NCBI GenBank assembly: GCA_002403115.1
Contig: DHHE01000177.1
Coordinates: 1-6,666 of the forward strand
Source: a bacterium UBP2_UBA4780
Lineage (GTDB): Bacteria > Edwardsbacteria > AC1 > EtOH8
DNA length: 6,666 bases
Reading direction: 5' to 3'
Shown here piece after piece: positions 1-6,666 of the stretch (position 1 is the first letter of the stretch; every line of letters begins with the position of its first letter). The notes under the pieces are model-generated. The model worked only from the letters and a program-made list of their open reading frames with translations, searched no databases and had not been told where the DNA came from. Made by a program: the position numbers and the translations under genes.

Positions 1-110
1 CTTTACATAACAGAAAGTATCATGAAAAAAAATATATTGTAATACTATTTATACTTGCCCACTATAAACCCTGAAGAACCACAAAAACGAATGAAAATGG
101 GAATTGCGTT
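1..110 (+). promoter_or_regulatory. AT-rich upstream region of the HEAT-repeat gene
   Basis: This stretch is about 29% G+C by hand count, against strongly GC-rich coding sequence in the rest of the window, so it is almost certainly non-coding and probably carries the promoter. TATACT at 50-55 is a good -10 hexamer, but no matching -35 lies 16-18 bases upstream, and TTTACA at 2-7 is too far away. TTGTAA (38-43) followed by TATAAA (63-68) is an alternative pair with an over-long 19-base spacer. No single promoter can be assigned. TGGGAA at 98-103 is a modest ribosome binding site for the ATG at 111. No end of an upstream gene is recognisable. Confidence 0.35.
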
Positions 111-1136
111 ATGAAGCGAGGAGTATATTTTACCGCGCTTATCTCGATAATGGTGATCCAGGCCACGGCCTACGAGCGCATCTACACCCTGGGCGAAAAG
201 ATCGACGGGGCGGCCCTGATCGTCTGGGCCGAGGTGACCGAGGTCCGCGAGCTGACGGCCCCCAAGGCGAAAAAAGGGGAGCCGGAGCTGGTGGGCGATT
301 ACCTCTACCGGTTAAGGGTGAAGCGGGTGGCCAAGGGGCCCGCCAAGCTGAGGACGGTCACCGTCATCCAGTCGCCGGAGTACCGGGCCGATCCGCGCTA
401 CTTCGCCAAGGGCGGACAGGTGCTGGCCTTTCTCAAACCGTCGCAGCCCGGGGCCGCCTTCCTGAAAAAGCACCGGCTGGCGGCGCAGAGGTACTACGAG
501 ACCTTCGCCTTCAGGAAGGGGGTGACGGCGGTGGACGACTCATCGGCCCCGGGCCTGGTCAGGGCCGTCGGCCTTTACCTTGAGGCCAAGAGGAGCAGGC
601 CGGCCCTGAGGCCGGCCAAGTGGGCGGCGCTCCTGGCCACCGGCATCCCCGACATGCAGGAGACGGCCCTGATGGAGCTGATGGACCAGAAGTACTACCC
701 GGCCCTGGACCTCTACCTGCGGGCCCTGGCCGACGAGAACCTGACCGGCCCGGCCACCAAGATACTGACAGGGCTGGAGCCCGACAGCCTGGCGCCGAAA
801 CTGCCGCTGCTGCTGGTGCTGGAGCGGTCGCCCTCGCGGCGGGTGCGGGTCAACATGCTCCAGGTGGTCTCGCCGGTGGACGACGAGCGGGTCTACAAGC
901 TGCTGCTGAAGTCGATCAAGGACGAGAATTTCGAGATGCGGGCGGTGGCCGCCAGGGGGCTGGAGCGCTGGAAGGACCCCAAGGCCGTCAAGCCGCTGAA
1001 GAAGGCGCTAAAGGACGAGGACGACTTCGTGCGGGACGCGGCCGCCGAGGCCCTGCGCAAGATGGGGTTCGGGATCGAGAGGAAGAAGGACGGGTATTAC
1101 CGGATAACCACGGAGCCAAAAGCAAGTAAAACGTGA
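111..1136 (+). CDS. Secreted HEAT-repeat protein of unknown function
   Basis: The 341-residue product has a clear signal peptide. K2 and R3 precede a hydrophobic core (about residues 5-17), with an ATA cleavage motif at 18-20, so the mature protein should begin near Y21. There is no lipobox cysteine, so a soluble periplasmic or exported protein is likelier than a lipoprotein. Residues about 25-150 look beta-rich. They include 'ALIVWAEVTEV', a basic 'RLRVKRVAKGP' stretch and 'GGQVLAFLK', a layout that recalls the small OB/TIMP-like domains of other exported bacterial proteins; this is a resemblance only. The C-terminal half is alpha-helical. The last two HEAT-type repeats are clearest: about 257-287 (DDERVYKLLL...RAVAARGLERW) and 289-319 (DPKAVKPLKKAL...RDAAAEALRKMG), with one or two degenerate repeats before them. 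HEAT repeats usually mediate protein-protein contacts. No catalytic motif is visible. The ATG start is chosen because it gives the signal peptide and has GGGA eight bases upstream. Confidence 0.85.
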   Translation: MKRGVYFTALISIMVIQATAYERIYTLGEKIDGAALIVWAEVTEVRELTAPKAKKGEPELVGDYLYRLRVKRVAKGPAKLRTVTVIQSPEYRADPRYFAKGGQVLAFLKPSQPGAAFLKKHRLAAQRYYETFAFRKGVTAVDDSSAPGLVRAVGLYLEAKRSRPALRPAKWAALLATGIPDMQETALMELMDQKYYPALDLYLRALADENLTGPATKILTGLEPDSLAPKLPLLLVLERSPSRRVRVNMLQVVSPVDDERVYKLLLKSIKDENFEMRAVAARGLERWKDPKAVKPLKKALKDEDDFVRDAAAEALRKMGFGIERKKDGYYRITTEPKASKT

Positions 1137-1153
1137 AATGTGAAAGGTGAAAA
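1133..1153 (+). repeat. Three tandem GTGAAAN heptamers
   Basis: GTGAAAT, GTGAAAG and GTGAAAA run back to back. The first copy supplies the TGA stop codon (1134-1136) of the HEAT-repeat gene. Such a short tandem array could be chance or one member of a dispersed intergenic repeat family; only one copy is visible in this window. Confidence 0.5.
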
Positions 1154-1162
1154 GAAGGCGAC

Positions 1163-1168
1163 AGGAGG
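1163..1168 (+). promoter_or_regulatory. Consensus Shine-Dalgarno upstream of typA
   Basis: AGGAGG is a perfect ribosome binding site, but it lies 39 bases before the typA ATG, too far to serve it directly. An in-frame TAA at 1202-1204 rules out any earlier typA start. The site therefore fits the short leader ORF at 1182 better, or is unrelated to initiation. Confidence 0.45.
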
Positions 1169-1181
1169 ACAACAGGCTTTC

Positions 1182-1211
1182 ATGTATTCCTGGTTTCCTA
1201 ATAAAGAATGA
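1182..1211 (+). CDS. Possible nine-residue leader ORF overlapping the typA start
   Basis: An ATG at 1182 opens a nine-codon frame (MYSWFPNKE) ending in TGA at 1209-1211. This stop overlaps the typA ATG (1208-1210) in the classic ATGA arrangement for translational coupling. The best Shine-Dalgarno sequence of the region, AGGAGG at 1163-1168, lies 13 bases before this ATG, a somewhat long spacing. typA itself has only a weak AAAGA just upstream. CAGGA (1162-1166) can pair with TCCTG (1188-1192), so the ribosome site might be masked by RNA folding. The frame is very short and could be coincidence; no peptide family is recognised. Confidence 0.3.
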   Translation: MYSWFPNKE

Positions 1212-3034
1212 AAAACAAGCTTATCCGCAACATAGCCATCATCGCCCACGTGGACCACGGCAAGACCACCCTGGTGGACGCCCTGCTGCGCCAGGCCGGC
1301 ACCTTCCGCGACAACGAGGCGGTGCCCGACCTGGTGATGGACTCCAATCCCCTGGAGCGCGAGCGGGGCATAACCATCTTCTCCAAGAACGCCTCGATCC
1401 ACTACGGCGATTACAAGATCAACATCGTGGACACCCCGGGCCATGCCGACTTCGGCTCCGAGGTGGAGCGGGTGCTGTCGATGGTCGACGGCGTGCTGCT
1501 GCTGGTGGACGCGGTCGACGGGCCGATGCCCCAGACCCGGTTCGTGCTCAAGAAATCTCTGTCGCTTCATCTCAAACCGATCGTGGTCATCAACAAGACC
1601 GACCGGACCGAGGCCCGGCCCCACTGGGCCCTGGACCAGATATTCGACCTGTTCGTCAGCCTGGACGCCACCGACGAGCAGCTCGATTTTCCCGTAATCT
1701 ACGCCTCGGCCAAGAACGGCACGGCCACGCTCGACCTGAACCGGCCGTCGGACAGCGTCAAGCCGCTGTTCGACGTCATCGTCGACAAGGTGCCGCCGCC
1801 GCCGGGCGACGAGGCCGAGCCCTTCCAGATGCAGGTCAGCAACATCGACTACAGTGACTACGTCGGCCGGATGGCGATCGGCCGCATCCTGCACGGGGCC
1901 ATCAGGGTCGCCCAGCAGGCGGCGCTGGTCCGCAAGGACGGCAGCGTGGTCAAGGCCAAGGTGACCAATCTCTACGGCTTCGAGGGGCTGAAGCGCGTCG
2001 AGCTGGAGATGGCGACCTCGGGGGACATCATCGCGCTGGCCGGATTCGAGGACGTCGACATCGGCGAGACCGTCGCCGACCCGGAGAACCCGTCGGCGCT
2101 GCCCTACGTAGACGTAGACCAGCCGACCATCTCCATGCTGTTCTCGGTGAACAACAGCCCGTTCGCCGGGCAGGAGGGGACCTACGTCACCTCGCGACAG
2201 CTGCGCGACCGGCTGTACAAGGAGATGAAGGGGAACGTCGGCCTGCAGGTCGAGGAAACCGACGGCCCGGACGCTTTCAAGGTGTCGGGCCGGGGCGAGC
2301 TCCACCTCTCGATCCTGATCGAGACAATGCGGCGCGAGGGGTTCGAGCTCCAGCTGTCGCGGCCCGAGGTGATCATGCGCGAGATCGACGGCGTCAACAG
2401 CGAGCCGGTGGAGTACCTGATCATCGACGTCGACGACGCCTACACCGGGCCGGTGATGGAGAAGCTGGGGGCGCGCAAGGCCCATATGCAGAACATGCAC
2501 GCCGACGGCAAGGGCCGCACCCGGCTGGAGTTCACCGTGCCGGCCCGCGGCCTGATCGGGTTCCGCGGCCAGTTCCTGACCGACACCCGGGGCACCGGCA
2601 TCATGCACCACAACTTCCACGGCTACGAGCCCTACAAGGGCGAGATCAACACCGTGGGCAACGGCGTGCTGGTGGCCATGGAGACCGGCAACATCGCGGC
2701 CTACGCCCTGGACAGCATCCAGGAGAGGGGCATGCTGTTCGTGGGCCCGGGGGACAGGGCGTACGAGGGGATGATCGTGGGCGAGCGGCCCAAGGAGACC
2801 GACCTGGTGGTCAACGTCTGCAAGACCAAACGGCTGACGAACATAAGAAGCTCCACCTCGGAGGAGGCCATCCGCCTGTCGCCGCCCAAGGTGATGACCC
2901 TGGAGGAGGCGCTGGAGTTCATCGCCGACGACGAGCTGGTGGAGGTGACGCCCAAGGCCATCCGTCTTCGCAAGCGGATGCTGGCCGACATCGACCGGAG
3001 GAGGGCAAGGAGGAAGGGGCCGGGGGAGGAATAG
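1208..3034 (+). CDS. typA: Ribosome-binding translational GTPase TypA/BipA
   Basis: TypA/BipA is an EF-G-like GTPase that binds the 70S ribosome and supports ribosome assembly and growth under stress such as low temperature. At 608 residues this is the usual full length (E. coli about 607). The GTP-binding motifs are in order: P-loop AHVDHGKT (13-20), switch I region with ERERGITI (50-57), DTPGH (75-79), NKTD (129-132, where NKID or NKVD is commoner) and SAK (167-169). Translational factor domains II, III and V follow. The C-terminal part carries the family signature [20 protein letters not shown] (20 residues), and the chain ends in a basic tail with [10 protein letters not shown], typical of the family. 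The ATG is the first possible start after an in-frame TAA at 1202. Its own ribosome site is weak, and a tiny upstream ORF overlaps it by ATGA, so translation may be coupled. No truncation or missing catalytic residue is seen; the P-loop His (H79 in DTPGH) is present. Confidence 0.97.
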   Translation: MKNKLIRNIAIIAHVDHGKTTLVDALLRQAGTFRDNEAVPDLVMDSNPLERERGITIFSKNASIHYGDYKINIVDTPGHADFGSEVERVLSMVDGVLLLVDAVDGPMPQTRFVLKKSLSLHLKPIVVINKTDRTEARPHWALDQIFDLFVSLDATDEQLDFPVIYASAKNGTATLDLNRPSDSVKPLFDVIVDKVPPPPGDEAEPFQMQVSNIDYSDYVGRMAIGRILHGAIRVAQQAALVRKDGSVVKAKVTNLYGFEGLKRVELEMATSGDIIALAGFEDVDIGETVADPENPSALPYVDVDQPTISMLFSVNNSPFAGQEGTYVTSRQLRDRLYKEMKGNVGLQVEETDGPDAFKVSGRGELHLSILIETMRREGFELQLSRPEVIMREIDGVNSEPVEYLIIDVDDAYTGPVMEKLGARKAHMQNMHADGKGRTRLEFTVPARGLIGFRGQFLTDTRGTGIMHHNFHGYEPYKGEINTVGNGVLVAMETGNIAAYALDSIQERGMLFVGPGDRAYEGMIVGERPKETDLVVNVCKTKRLTNIRSSTSEEAIRLSPPKVMTLEEALEFIADDELVEVTPKAIRLRKRMLADIDRRRARRKGPGEE

Positions 3035-3045
3035 ACGAGATCATA

Positions 3046-3144
3046 ACCACGAAGGCACCAAGGGCCTTCATTCTGTGAACAATTCGTAACTTGAAACGGC
3101 GATCACCGTGAATCGACACTTTGTGTCCTTGGTGTCTTTGTGGT
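3046..3144. repeat. 99-base inverted-repeat element (possible MITE or dispersed repeat)
   Basis: The left end ACCACGAAGGCACCAAGG (3046-3063) matches the reverse complement of the right end (3127-3144) at 16 of 18 positions. The arms enclose about 63 bases without an ORF. Just inside the right arm, CTTTGTGTC (3119-3127) is followed by CTTGGTGTC (3128-3136), a nine-base periodicity, and a third, poorer unit TTTGTGGTG follows. The element fills most of the gap between typA and the methyltransferase gene and ends 18 bases before the latter's TTG. As RNA it could fold into a long hairpin just upstream of that start. It may be a miniature transposon, a REP-like dispersed repeat or a transcript-processing hairpin. 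No poly-U tract follows, so a simple terminator is unlikely. Confidence 0.7.
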
Positions 3145-3162
3145 GAAGAAAGAGACTGACAA

Positions 3163-4335
3163 TTGAAAAGAATTCTGCTGCGCAAGAACCAGGAGCGCCG
3201 CATCAAGGCCGGCCACCCCTGGGTGTTCTCCAACGAGCTCTGGAAGAAGCCTTCCGACATCCTGCCGGGCGAGGTGGTCGAGGTGGCCGACGGCCGGGGG
3301 CACTACCTGGGCACCGGCTTCTACAACGGGCACTCGCTGATCTCGGTCCGCCTTTTCAGCCGGGATAAGCGCGACCTGGACGCCGGGTTCATCTCTGAAT
3401 CCATCGCCAAGGCCGACGCCCTGCGCCAGAGGCTATACCCGGGATCGAAGCACTACCGGATGGTCTACGGCGAGTCCGACGGCCTGCCTGGCCTGGTGGT
3501 GGACCGCTACGGCGGGCAACTGGTGGTGGAGATCCAGTCGCTGGGGCTGGACATCCGCAAGAAACTGGTCATCGGCGCGCTCAAGGAAACGGCCGGGCCG
3601 GACTGCATCTATGAGCGGAGCGACAGCTACTCGCGGAAGCTTGAGGGGCTGGGTCCGGCTTTGGGGGTGCTCCATGGCGAATTCAGCCCGGAGGTCGAAG
3701 TAGAGGAGAACGGGCTGAGGTTCCGGGCCAACCTGGAGCACGGCCAGAAGACCGGCTGGTATTACGACCAGCGGGAGAACCGGGCGGCCATACGCCAGTA
3801 TGCCGGTAACGCCAGGGTGCTGGACTGCTTCTGCCACACCGGGGGCTTCGCCCTGAACGCCGCCGCCGGGGGGGCGGCCTCGGTGCTGGGGCTGGACATC
3901 TCGGAGAAGGCCATAGAGCAGTGCCGGGCCAACGCCGCCCTCAACGGCCTGGAGAAAACCTGCGTCTTCGAGAAGGCGGACGTCATGCAGGTCCTCAAGC
4001 GCAAGGCCGAGGCCGGGGAGAAGTTCGACATGGTGATCCTGGACCCGCCGGCATTCGCCAGGAACAAGAAGTCGGTGGAGCCTGCCCTCAAGGGCTACAA
4101 GGAGATCAACCTGCGGGCCATGCAGATGCTGCCGCCGGGCGGGATGCTGGTCTCCTGCTCCTGCTCGCACCACATCGAGGACGAACCCTTCCGGGTGATG
4201 CTGGTGGACGCGGCCCGGGACGCCAGGCGGACCCTGGTCATGTTCGAGTTCCGCCACCAGGCCAAGGACCATCCGGTGCTGATGGCCATGAAGGAGACCC
4301 AGTACCTCAAGTGCGCGGTGATGCGGGTGGAGTGA
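3163..4335 (+). CDS. rlmI: RlmI-type 23S rRNA (cytosine-C5) methyltransferase
   Basis: The 390-residue product has the layout of the RlmI/YccW group (E. coli RlmI about 396), which uses S-adenosylmethionine to methylate a cytosine of 23S rRNA. Residues about 1-75 form the PUA RNA-binding domain, with the signature AGHPWVFSNE (16-25). A linking domain follows with YGESDGLPGLVVDRYGG. The Rossmann methyltransferase domain has motif I VLDCFCHTGGF (219-229), the acidic LGLDIS motif just after it, motif IV DPPAF (294-298) and motif VI SCSCS (331-335). One of C332 or C334 is the likely catalytic cysteine by family knowledge. The TTG at 3163 is the start: an in-frame TGA at 3157 excludes anything earlier, and family homology begins at once. 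The ribosome site (AGAAAGAG, about 3147-3154) is weak. The RlmI assignment is by family; the exact rRNA target is not proven. Confidence 0.92.
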   Translation: MKRILLRKNQERRIKAGHPWVFSNELWKKPSDILPGEVVEVADGRGHYLGTGFYNGHSLISVRLFSRDKRDLDAGFISESIAKADALRQRLYPGSKHYRMVYGESDGLPGLVVDRYGGQLVVEIQSLGLDIRKKLVIGALKETAGPDCIYERSDSYSRKLEGLGPALGVLHGEFSPEVEVEENGLRFRANLEHGQKTGWYYDQRENRAAIRQYAGNARVLDCFCHTGGFALNAAAGGAASVLGLDISEKAIEQCRANAALNGLEKTCVFEKADVMQVLKRKAEAGEKFDMVILDPPAFARNKKSVEPALKGYKEINLRAMQMLPPGGMLVSCSCSHHIEDEPFRVMLVDAARDARRTLVMFEFRHQAKDHPVLMAMKETQYLKCAVMRVE

Positions 4336-4433
4336 GCCGCGGCTTCACGGAAAGGCAAGCATAAAGGCGCGGACCCATTCTAAATCAGATCAAAAACCGG
4401 TGGAATAAGCCGGGCGGGTACCGTGAAGTCCTG

Positions 4434-5804
4434 GTGATGGCCGTGCCCCTGGTCATGAGCACCGCCTCGTGGTCGGTCCAGCATTTCGTGGACCGGATGT
4501 TCCTGGCCTGGCATTCCCCGGAGGCCATAGCCGCGGCCATGCCGGCCGGCATGCTTAACTTCGCCCTGATGTGCGTCTTCCTGGGGACGGCCGGCTACGT
4601 CAGCACCTTCGTGGCCCAGTACCACGGGTCCGGGCAGCGCCGGGAGATAGGGCCCATCCTGTGGCAGGGGATTTACATCGCGGCCATCGGCGCCGTGTTC
4701 AACCTGGGCCTGATTCCCTGGGCTGGCGACATCTTCGGGCTGGTGGGGCACGATCCCCAGGTCCAGAGGAACGAGGCCGTGTATTTCGCCATCCTGTGCG
4801 CCGGGGCCCTGCCGGCCCTGGTCGCCTCGGCCCTGGCCGGCTTCTTCTCGGGCCTGGGGAGGACCGTGCCGGTGATGTGGGTTAACATCGCGGCCACGTC
4901 GGTCAACATCGCGCTGGATTACCTGATGATCTTCGGGCACGGAGGGTTCCCGGCGATGGGCATGGCCGGGGCCGCCTGGGCCACGGTCGTTTCGGCGGTT
5001 TTCTCGGTCATCTGCTACGCGGTTCTGATCTTCCGGCCGAAGTACGACAGGCTGTACCACACGCTGGGCGGCTGGAGATTCAGCCGGGCAAAGTTCCTCC
5101 AGCTGCTCAAGTTCGGCTTTCCCAACGGCATCCAGTTTTTCGTGGACATGGCCGGCTTCACCTTCTTCATCCTGCTGGTGGGCCGGCTGGGCAGCGACAA
5201 CCTGGCGGCGACCAACATCGCCTTCAACGTCAACACACTGGCCTTCATGCCGATGATAGGGTTCGGCATAGCCACCTCGGTGCTGGTCGGGCAGTATCTG
5301 GGCGCGGACGATCCGGCAACGGCCGGCAGCAGCGTCTACTCGGCGTTTCACCTGACCTTCGCCTACATGGCGGCGGTGGCCCTGCTGTACTTCTTCTGGC
5401 CGGAGCTGTTCCTGATGCCCTTCGCCGCCGGGTCCGATCCCGCCCGCTTCGAGCCCATCGCCCGGACGACCGTGGTGCTTCTGCGATTCGTGGCCGTCTA
5501 TTCGCTGTTCGACGCCCTTAATATAGTATTCTCCTCGGCCATCAAGGGCGCCGGAGACACCAAGTACGTGATGTACATGGTGCTGACGCTTTCCCTGGCG
5601 CTGCTGGCCATACCCAGCTACCTGGCCCTGGTCGTCATGAAGGCGGGAATCTACGTTTCCTGGACAATTGCCTCGGTCTACGTGATCGTCCTGGGGGGCG
5701 CTTTCTACCTTCGCTTCCGGGGCGGCAAGTGGAAAAAAATGCGGGTGATCGAGCCGGTGGCCCCGGTTCTGACGCTGCGCCCGGAGACCCCGACCGTGGA
5801 ATAG
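4434..5804 (+). CDS. MATE-family multidrug/sodium efflux transporter
   Basis: This is an integral inner-membrane antiporter of the MATE (NorM-like) family, which exports cationic drugs or metabolites using a Na+ or H+ gradient. From the GTG at 4434 it is 456 residues with about 12 hydrophobic segments. Family features include HFVDRMFLAW in helix 1, YVSTFVAQYHG, NIALDYLMIFG near the end of the first half, FGFPNGIQFFVDM opening the second, pseudo-symmetric half, and IKGAGDTKYV. Substrate cannot be told from sequence. The annotated start is probably too short: the same frame stays open back to a TAA at 4362 and encodes NRWNKPGGYREVLV, a pattern I recall at the N-terminus of related MATE proteins. 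The only start-like codons there are rare (ATT at 4377 or ATC at 4389), with AAAGG at 4363-4367 at good spacing from 4377. With that start the gap after the methyltransferase gene is 41 bases and the two are likely co-transcribed. Confidence 0.93.
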   Translation: MMAVPLVMSTASWSVQHFVDRMFLAWHSPEAIAAAMPAGMLNFALMCVFLGTAGYVSTFVAQYHGSGQRREIGPILWQGIYIAAIGAVFNLGLIPWAGDIFGLVGHDPQVQRNEAVYFAILCAGALPALVASALAGFFSGLGRTVPVMWVNIAATSVNIALDYLMIFGHGGFPAMGMAGAAWATVVSAVFSVICYAVLIFRPKYDRLYHTLGGWRFSRAKFLQLLKFGFPNGIQFFVDMAGFTFFILLVGRLGSDNLAATNIAFNVNTLAFMPMIGFGIATSVLVGQYLGADDPATAGSSVYSAFHLTFAYMAAVALLYFFWPELFLMPFAAGSDPARFEPIARTTVVLLRFVAVYSLFDALNIVFSSAIKGAGDTKYVMYMVLTLSLALLAIPSYLALVVMKAGIYVSWTIASVYVIVLGGAFYLRFRGGKWKKMRVIEPVAPVLTLRPETPTVE

Positions 5805-5826
5805 ACGGCTGTAGTAACCGGCCGTC
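5804..5826 (+). terminator. Weak terminator-like hairpin after the MATE gene
   Basis: GACGGC (5804-5809) and GCCGTC (5821-5826) form a perfect six-pair GC-rich stem with an 11-base loop. The stem starts on the last base of the MATE stop codon. What follows (GGCTTTGATT) is only mildly T-rich, so termination would be partial at best. Confidence 0.35.
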
Positions 5827-5899
5827 GGCTTTGATTGACGACTTACGGACATTATCGGCAACATTTCCGCGTAAAATGCAAGGAACAAGGCGAACGACC
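5827..5899 (+). promoter_or_regulatory. Candidate etfB leader with promoter-like hexamer and ribosome site
   Basis: TAAAAT at 5872-5877 is a fair -10 hexamer, but no -35 is seen at proper distance; TTGACG at 5835-5840 is about 31 bases upstream of it, too far. AAGG at 5887-5890, nine bases before the etfB ATG, is the likely ribosome site, with AAGGA at 5880-5884 as a second candidate. The lower GC content and the preceding hairpin are consistent with a transcript starting here, but no promoter is firmly identified. Confidence 0.3.
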
Positions 5900-6666
5900 A
5901 TGAACATCATCGTCTGCATCAAGCAGGTGCCGGACACCACCGACGTCCGCATCGACCCGGCCACCAACACCCTGGTGCGCGAGGGGGTGCCCTCCATCAT
6001 CAACCCCTTCGACATGTACGCCCTGGAGGAGGGCCTGAGGCTGCGGGAGAAGCTGGGCGGCAAGGTGACGGTGCTCTCCATGGGGCCGCCCCAGGTCATC
6101 GAGGCCATCAGGGAGGCCGTCTCCCTGGGGGCCGACGAGGCGGTGCTCCTCTCGGACCGCGCCTTCGCCGGGGCCGACACCTGGGCCACCTCCTACACCC
6201 TGTCCATGGGGGTGCGCAAGATCGGGGACTACGGGCTGATCCTCTGCGGCAAGCAGGCCATCGACGGGGACACCGCCCAGGTGGGGCCGGGCATAGCCGA
6301 GTTCCTGGACATCCCCCAGGTGACCTACGTCAAGAAGATCGAATTGATCGACGACAAGAAGGCGGTGGTCTGGCGGATGACCGAGGACGGCTATGACGTG
6401 GTGGAGACGCCGCTGCCGGCCATGTTCACCGTGGTCAAGGAGATCAACGAGCCGCGGCTGCCGTCGCTCAAGGGCAAGATGCGGGCCAGGAACTACCAGC
6501 CGACGGTGTGGAAGTCGGCCGACCTGGGCTGCGACGAGAAGAACATCGGGCTCAACGGCTCGCCCACCAACGTGGTGAAAATATTCACCCCGCCGGTGCG
6601 CTGCGGCGGCATTATCCTCAAGGGCGACGCGGCCGAGGCGGTGGCCAGGGTGGTCGAGGGGCTGAA
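5900..6666 (+). CDS. etfB: Electron transfer flavoprotein beta subunit EtfB (3' end cut by window)
   Basis: EtfB pairs with EtfA to form the FAD-containing, AMP- or second-FAD-binding heterodimer that carries electrons between acyl-CoA dehydrogenases or similar flavoenzymes and other carriers in the cytoplasm. The 255 codons present are open to the window edge. The family is usually about 260-265 residues, so only some ten residues are missing. Key signatures are VCIKQVPDT (5-13), INPFDMYALEEGLRL, SMGPPQ (60-65), SDRAFAGADT (85-94) and the nucleotide-binding loop GKQAIDGDTAQVGP (117-130). The wording of these motifs resembles the group that includes electron-bifurcating EtfB proteins of anaerobes more than the mitochondrial-type group, from memory of the families. 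The ATG has AAGG nine bases upstream. etfA is expected just downstream, outside the window. Confidence 0.95.
   Translation, partial: MNIIVCIKQVPDTTDVRIDPATNTLVREGVPSIINPFDMYALEEGLRLREKLGGKVTVLSMGPPQVIEAIREAVSLGADEAVLLSDRAFAGADTWATSYTLSMGVRKIGDYGLILCGKQAIDGDTAQVGPGIAEFLDIPQVTYVKKIELIDDKKAVVWRMTEDGYDVVETPLPAMFTVVKEINEPRLPSLKGKMRARNYQPTVWKSADLGCDEKNIGLNGSPTNVVKIFTPPVRCGGIILKGDAAEAVARVVEGL

Noticed and set aside
2104..2118. CTACGTAG palindrome with overlapping ACGTAGAC repeats inside typA
   Set aside because: It is explained by the codons for YVDVDQ in a conserved protein; a single short palindrome in coding sequence is expected by chance.
1097..2620. 507-codon open frame on the minus strand opposite typA
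   Set aside because: It lies antisense to an unmistakable TypA. Its product is full of low-complexity H, D, V, L and R runs typical of the reverse frame of GC-rich coding DNA, with no recognisable domain.
3046..3144. Inverted repeat read as a rho-independent terminator for typA
   Set aside because: The arms are about 63 bases apart and no T-run follows the right arm, so a simple intrinsic terminator does not fit.
3433..4272. 279-codon minus-strand frame opposite the methyltransferase gene
   Set aside because: It is fully contained in a well-supported gene on the other strand and shows no domain, signal or ribosome site.
4380..5888. 502-codon open frame on the minus strand opposite the MATE gene
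   Set aside because: It is antisense to a clear membrane transporter, and its product is an unnatural string of G, H, Q, E and R without domains. It is a GC-driven shadow.
1..6666. tRNA, rRNA, CRISPR, riboswitch, transposase or defence genes
   Set aside because: I looked through all gaps and found no cloverleaf, repeat-spacer array or conserved aptamer-like string. All long coding stretches belong to the five genes listed.

Overview
The window is a GC-rich bacterial segment with five protein-coding genes, all on the + strand, and no recognisable RNA gene, CRISPR array, insertion sequence or phage gene. The genes look like ordinary bacterial chromosome content. The first gene encodes an exported protein, and the last encodes an electron-transfer flavoprotein subunit of a kind common in anaerobes. 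Together these point to a free-living, possibly anaerobic or facultative bacterium, perhaps a deltaproteobacterium-like or candidate-phylum lineage. The taxonomy is inference only and cannot be fixed from these sequences.

Layout: positions 1-110 are a strikingly AT-rich leader (about 29% G+C by hand count). It is followed by a secreted HEAT-repeat protein (111-1136). A 71-base gap holds a GTGAAAN heptamer repeat, a perfect AGGAGG and a nine-codon leader ORF whose stop overlaps the start of the next gene. That gene is typA/bipA (1208-3034), a full-length ribosome-binding translational GTPase. A 128-base gap is mostly filled by a 99-base element with 18-base imperfect inverted-repeat ends. Next come an RlmI-type 23S rRNA cytosine methyltransferase (3163-4335, TTG start), a MATE-family efflux transporter (4434-5804, true start probably upstream at a non-canonical codon), and etfB (from 5900), which runs off the right edge about ten residues before its expected end.

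TypA and the methyltransferase both act on the ribosome, so the middle of the window has a loose translation theme. The other genes have no obvious functional link. Gaps of 41-128 bases and shared orientation allow partial co-transcription. A hairpin right after the MATE stop and an AT-richer gap before etfB suggest a separate etfB-etfA unit starting there.

I see no convincing undescribed multi-gene system. The observations most worth a second look are small-scale: the leader ORF coupled to typA, the inverted-repeat element upstream of the methyltransferase, and the apparent non-AUG start of the MATE gene.
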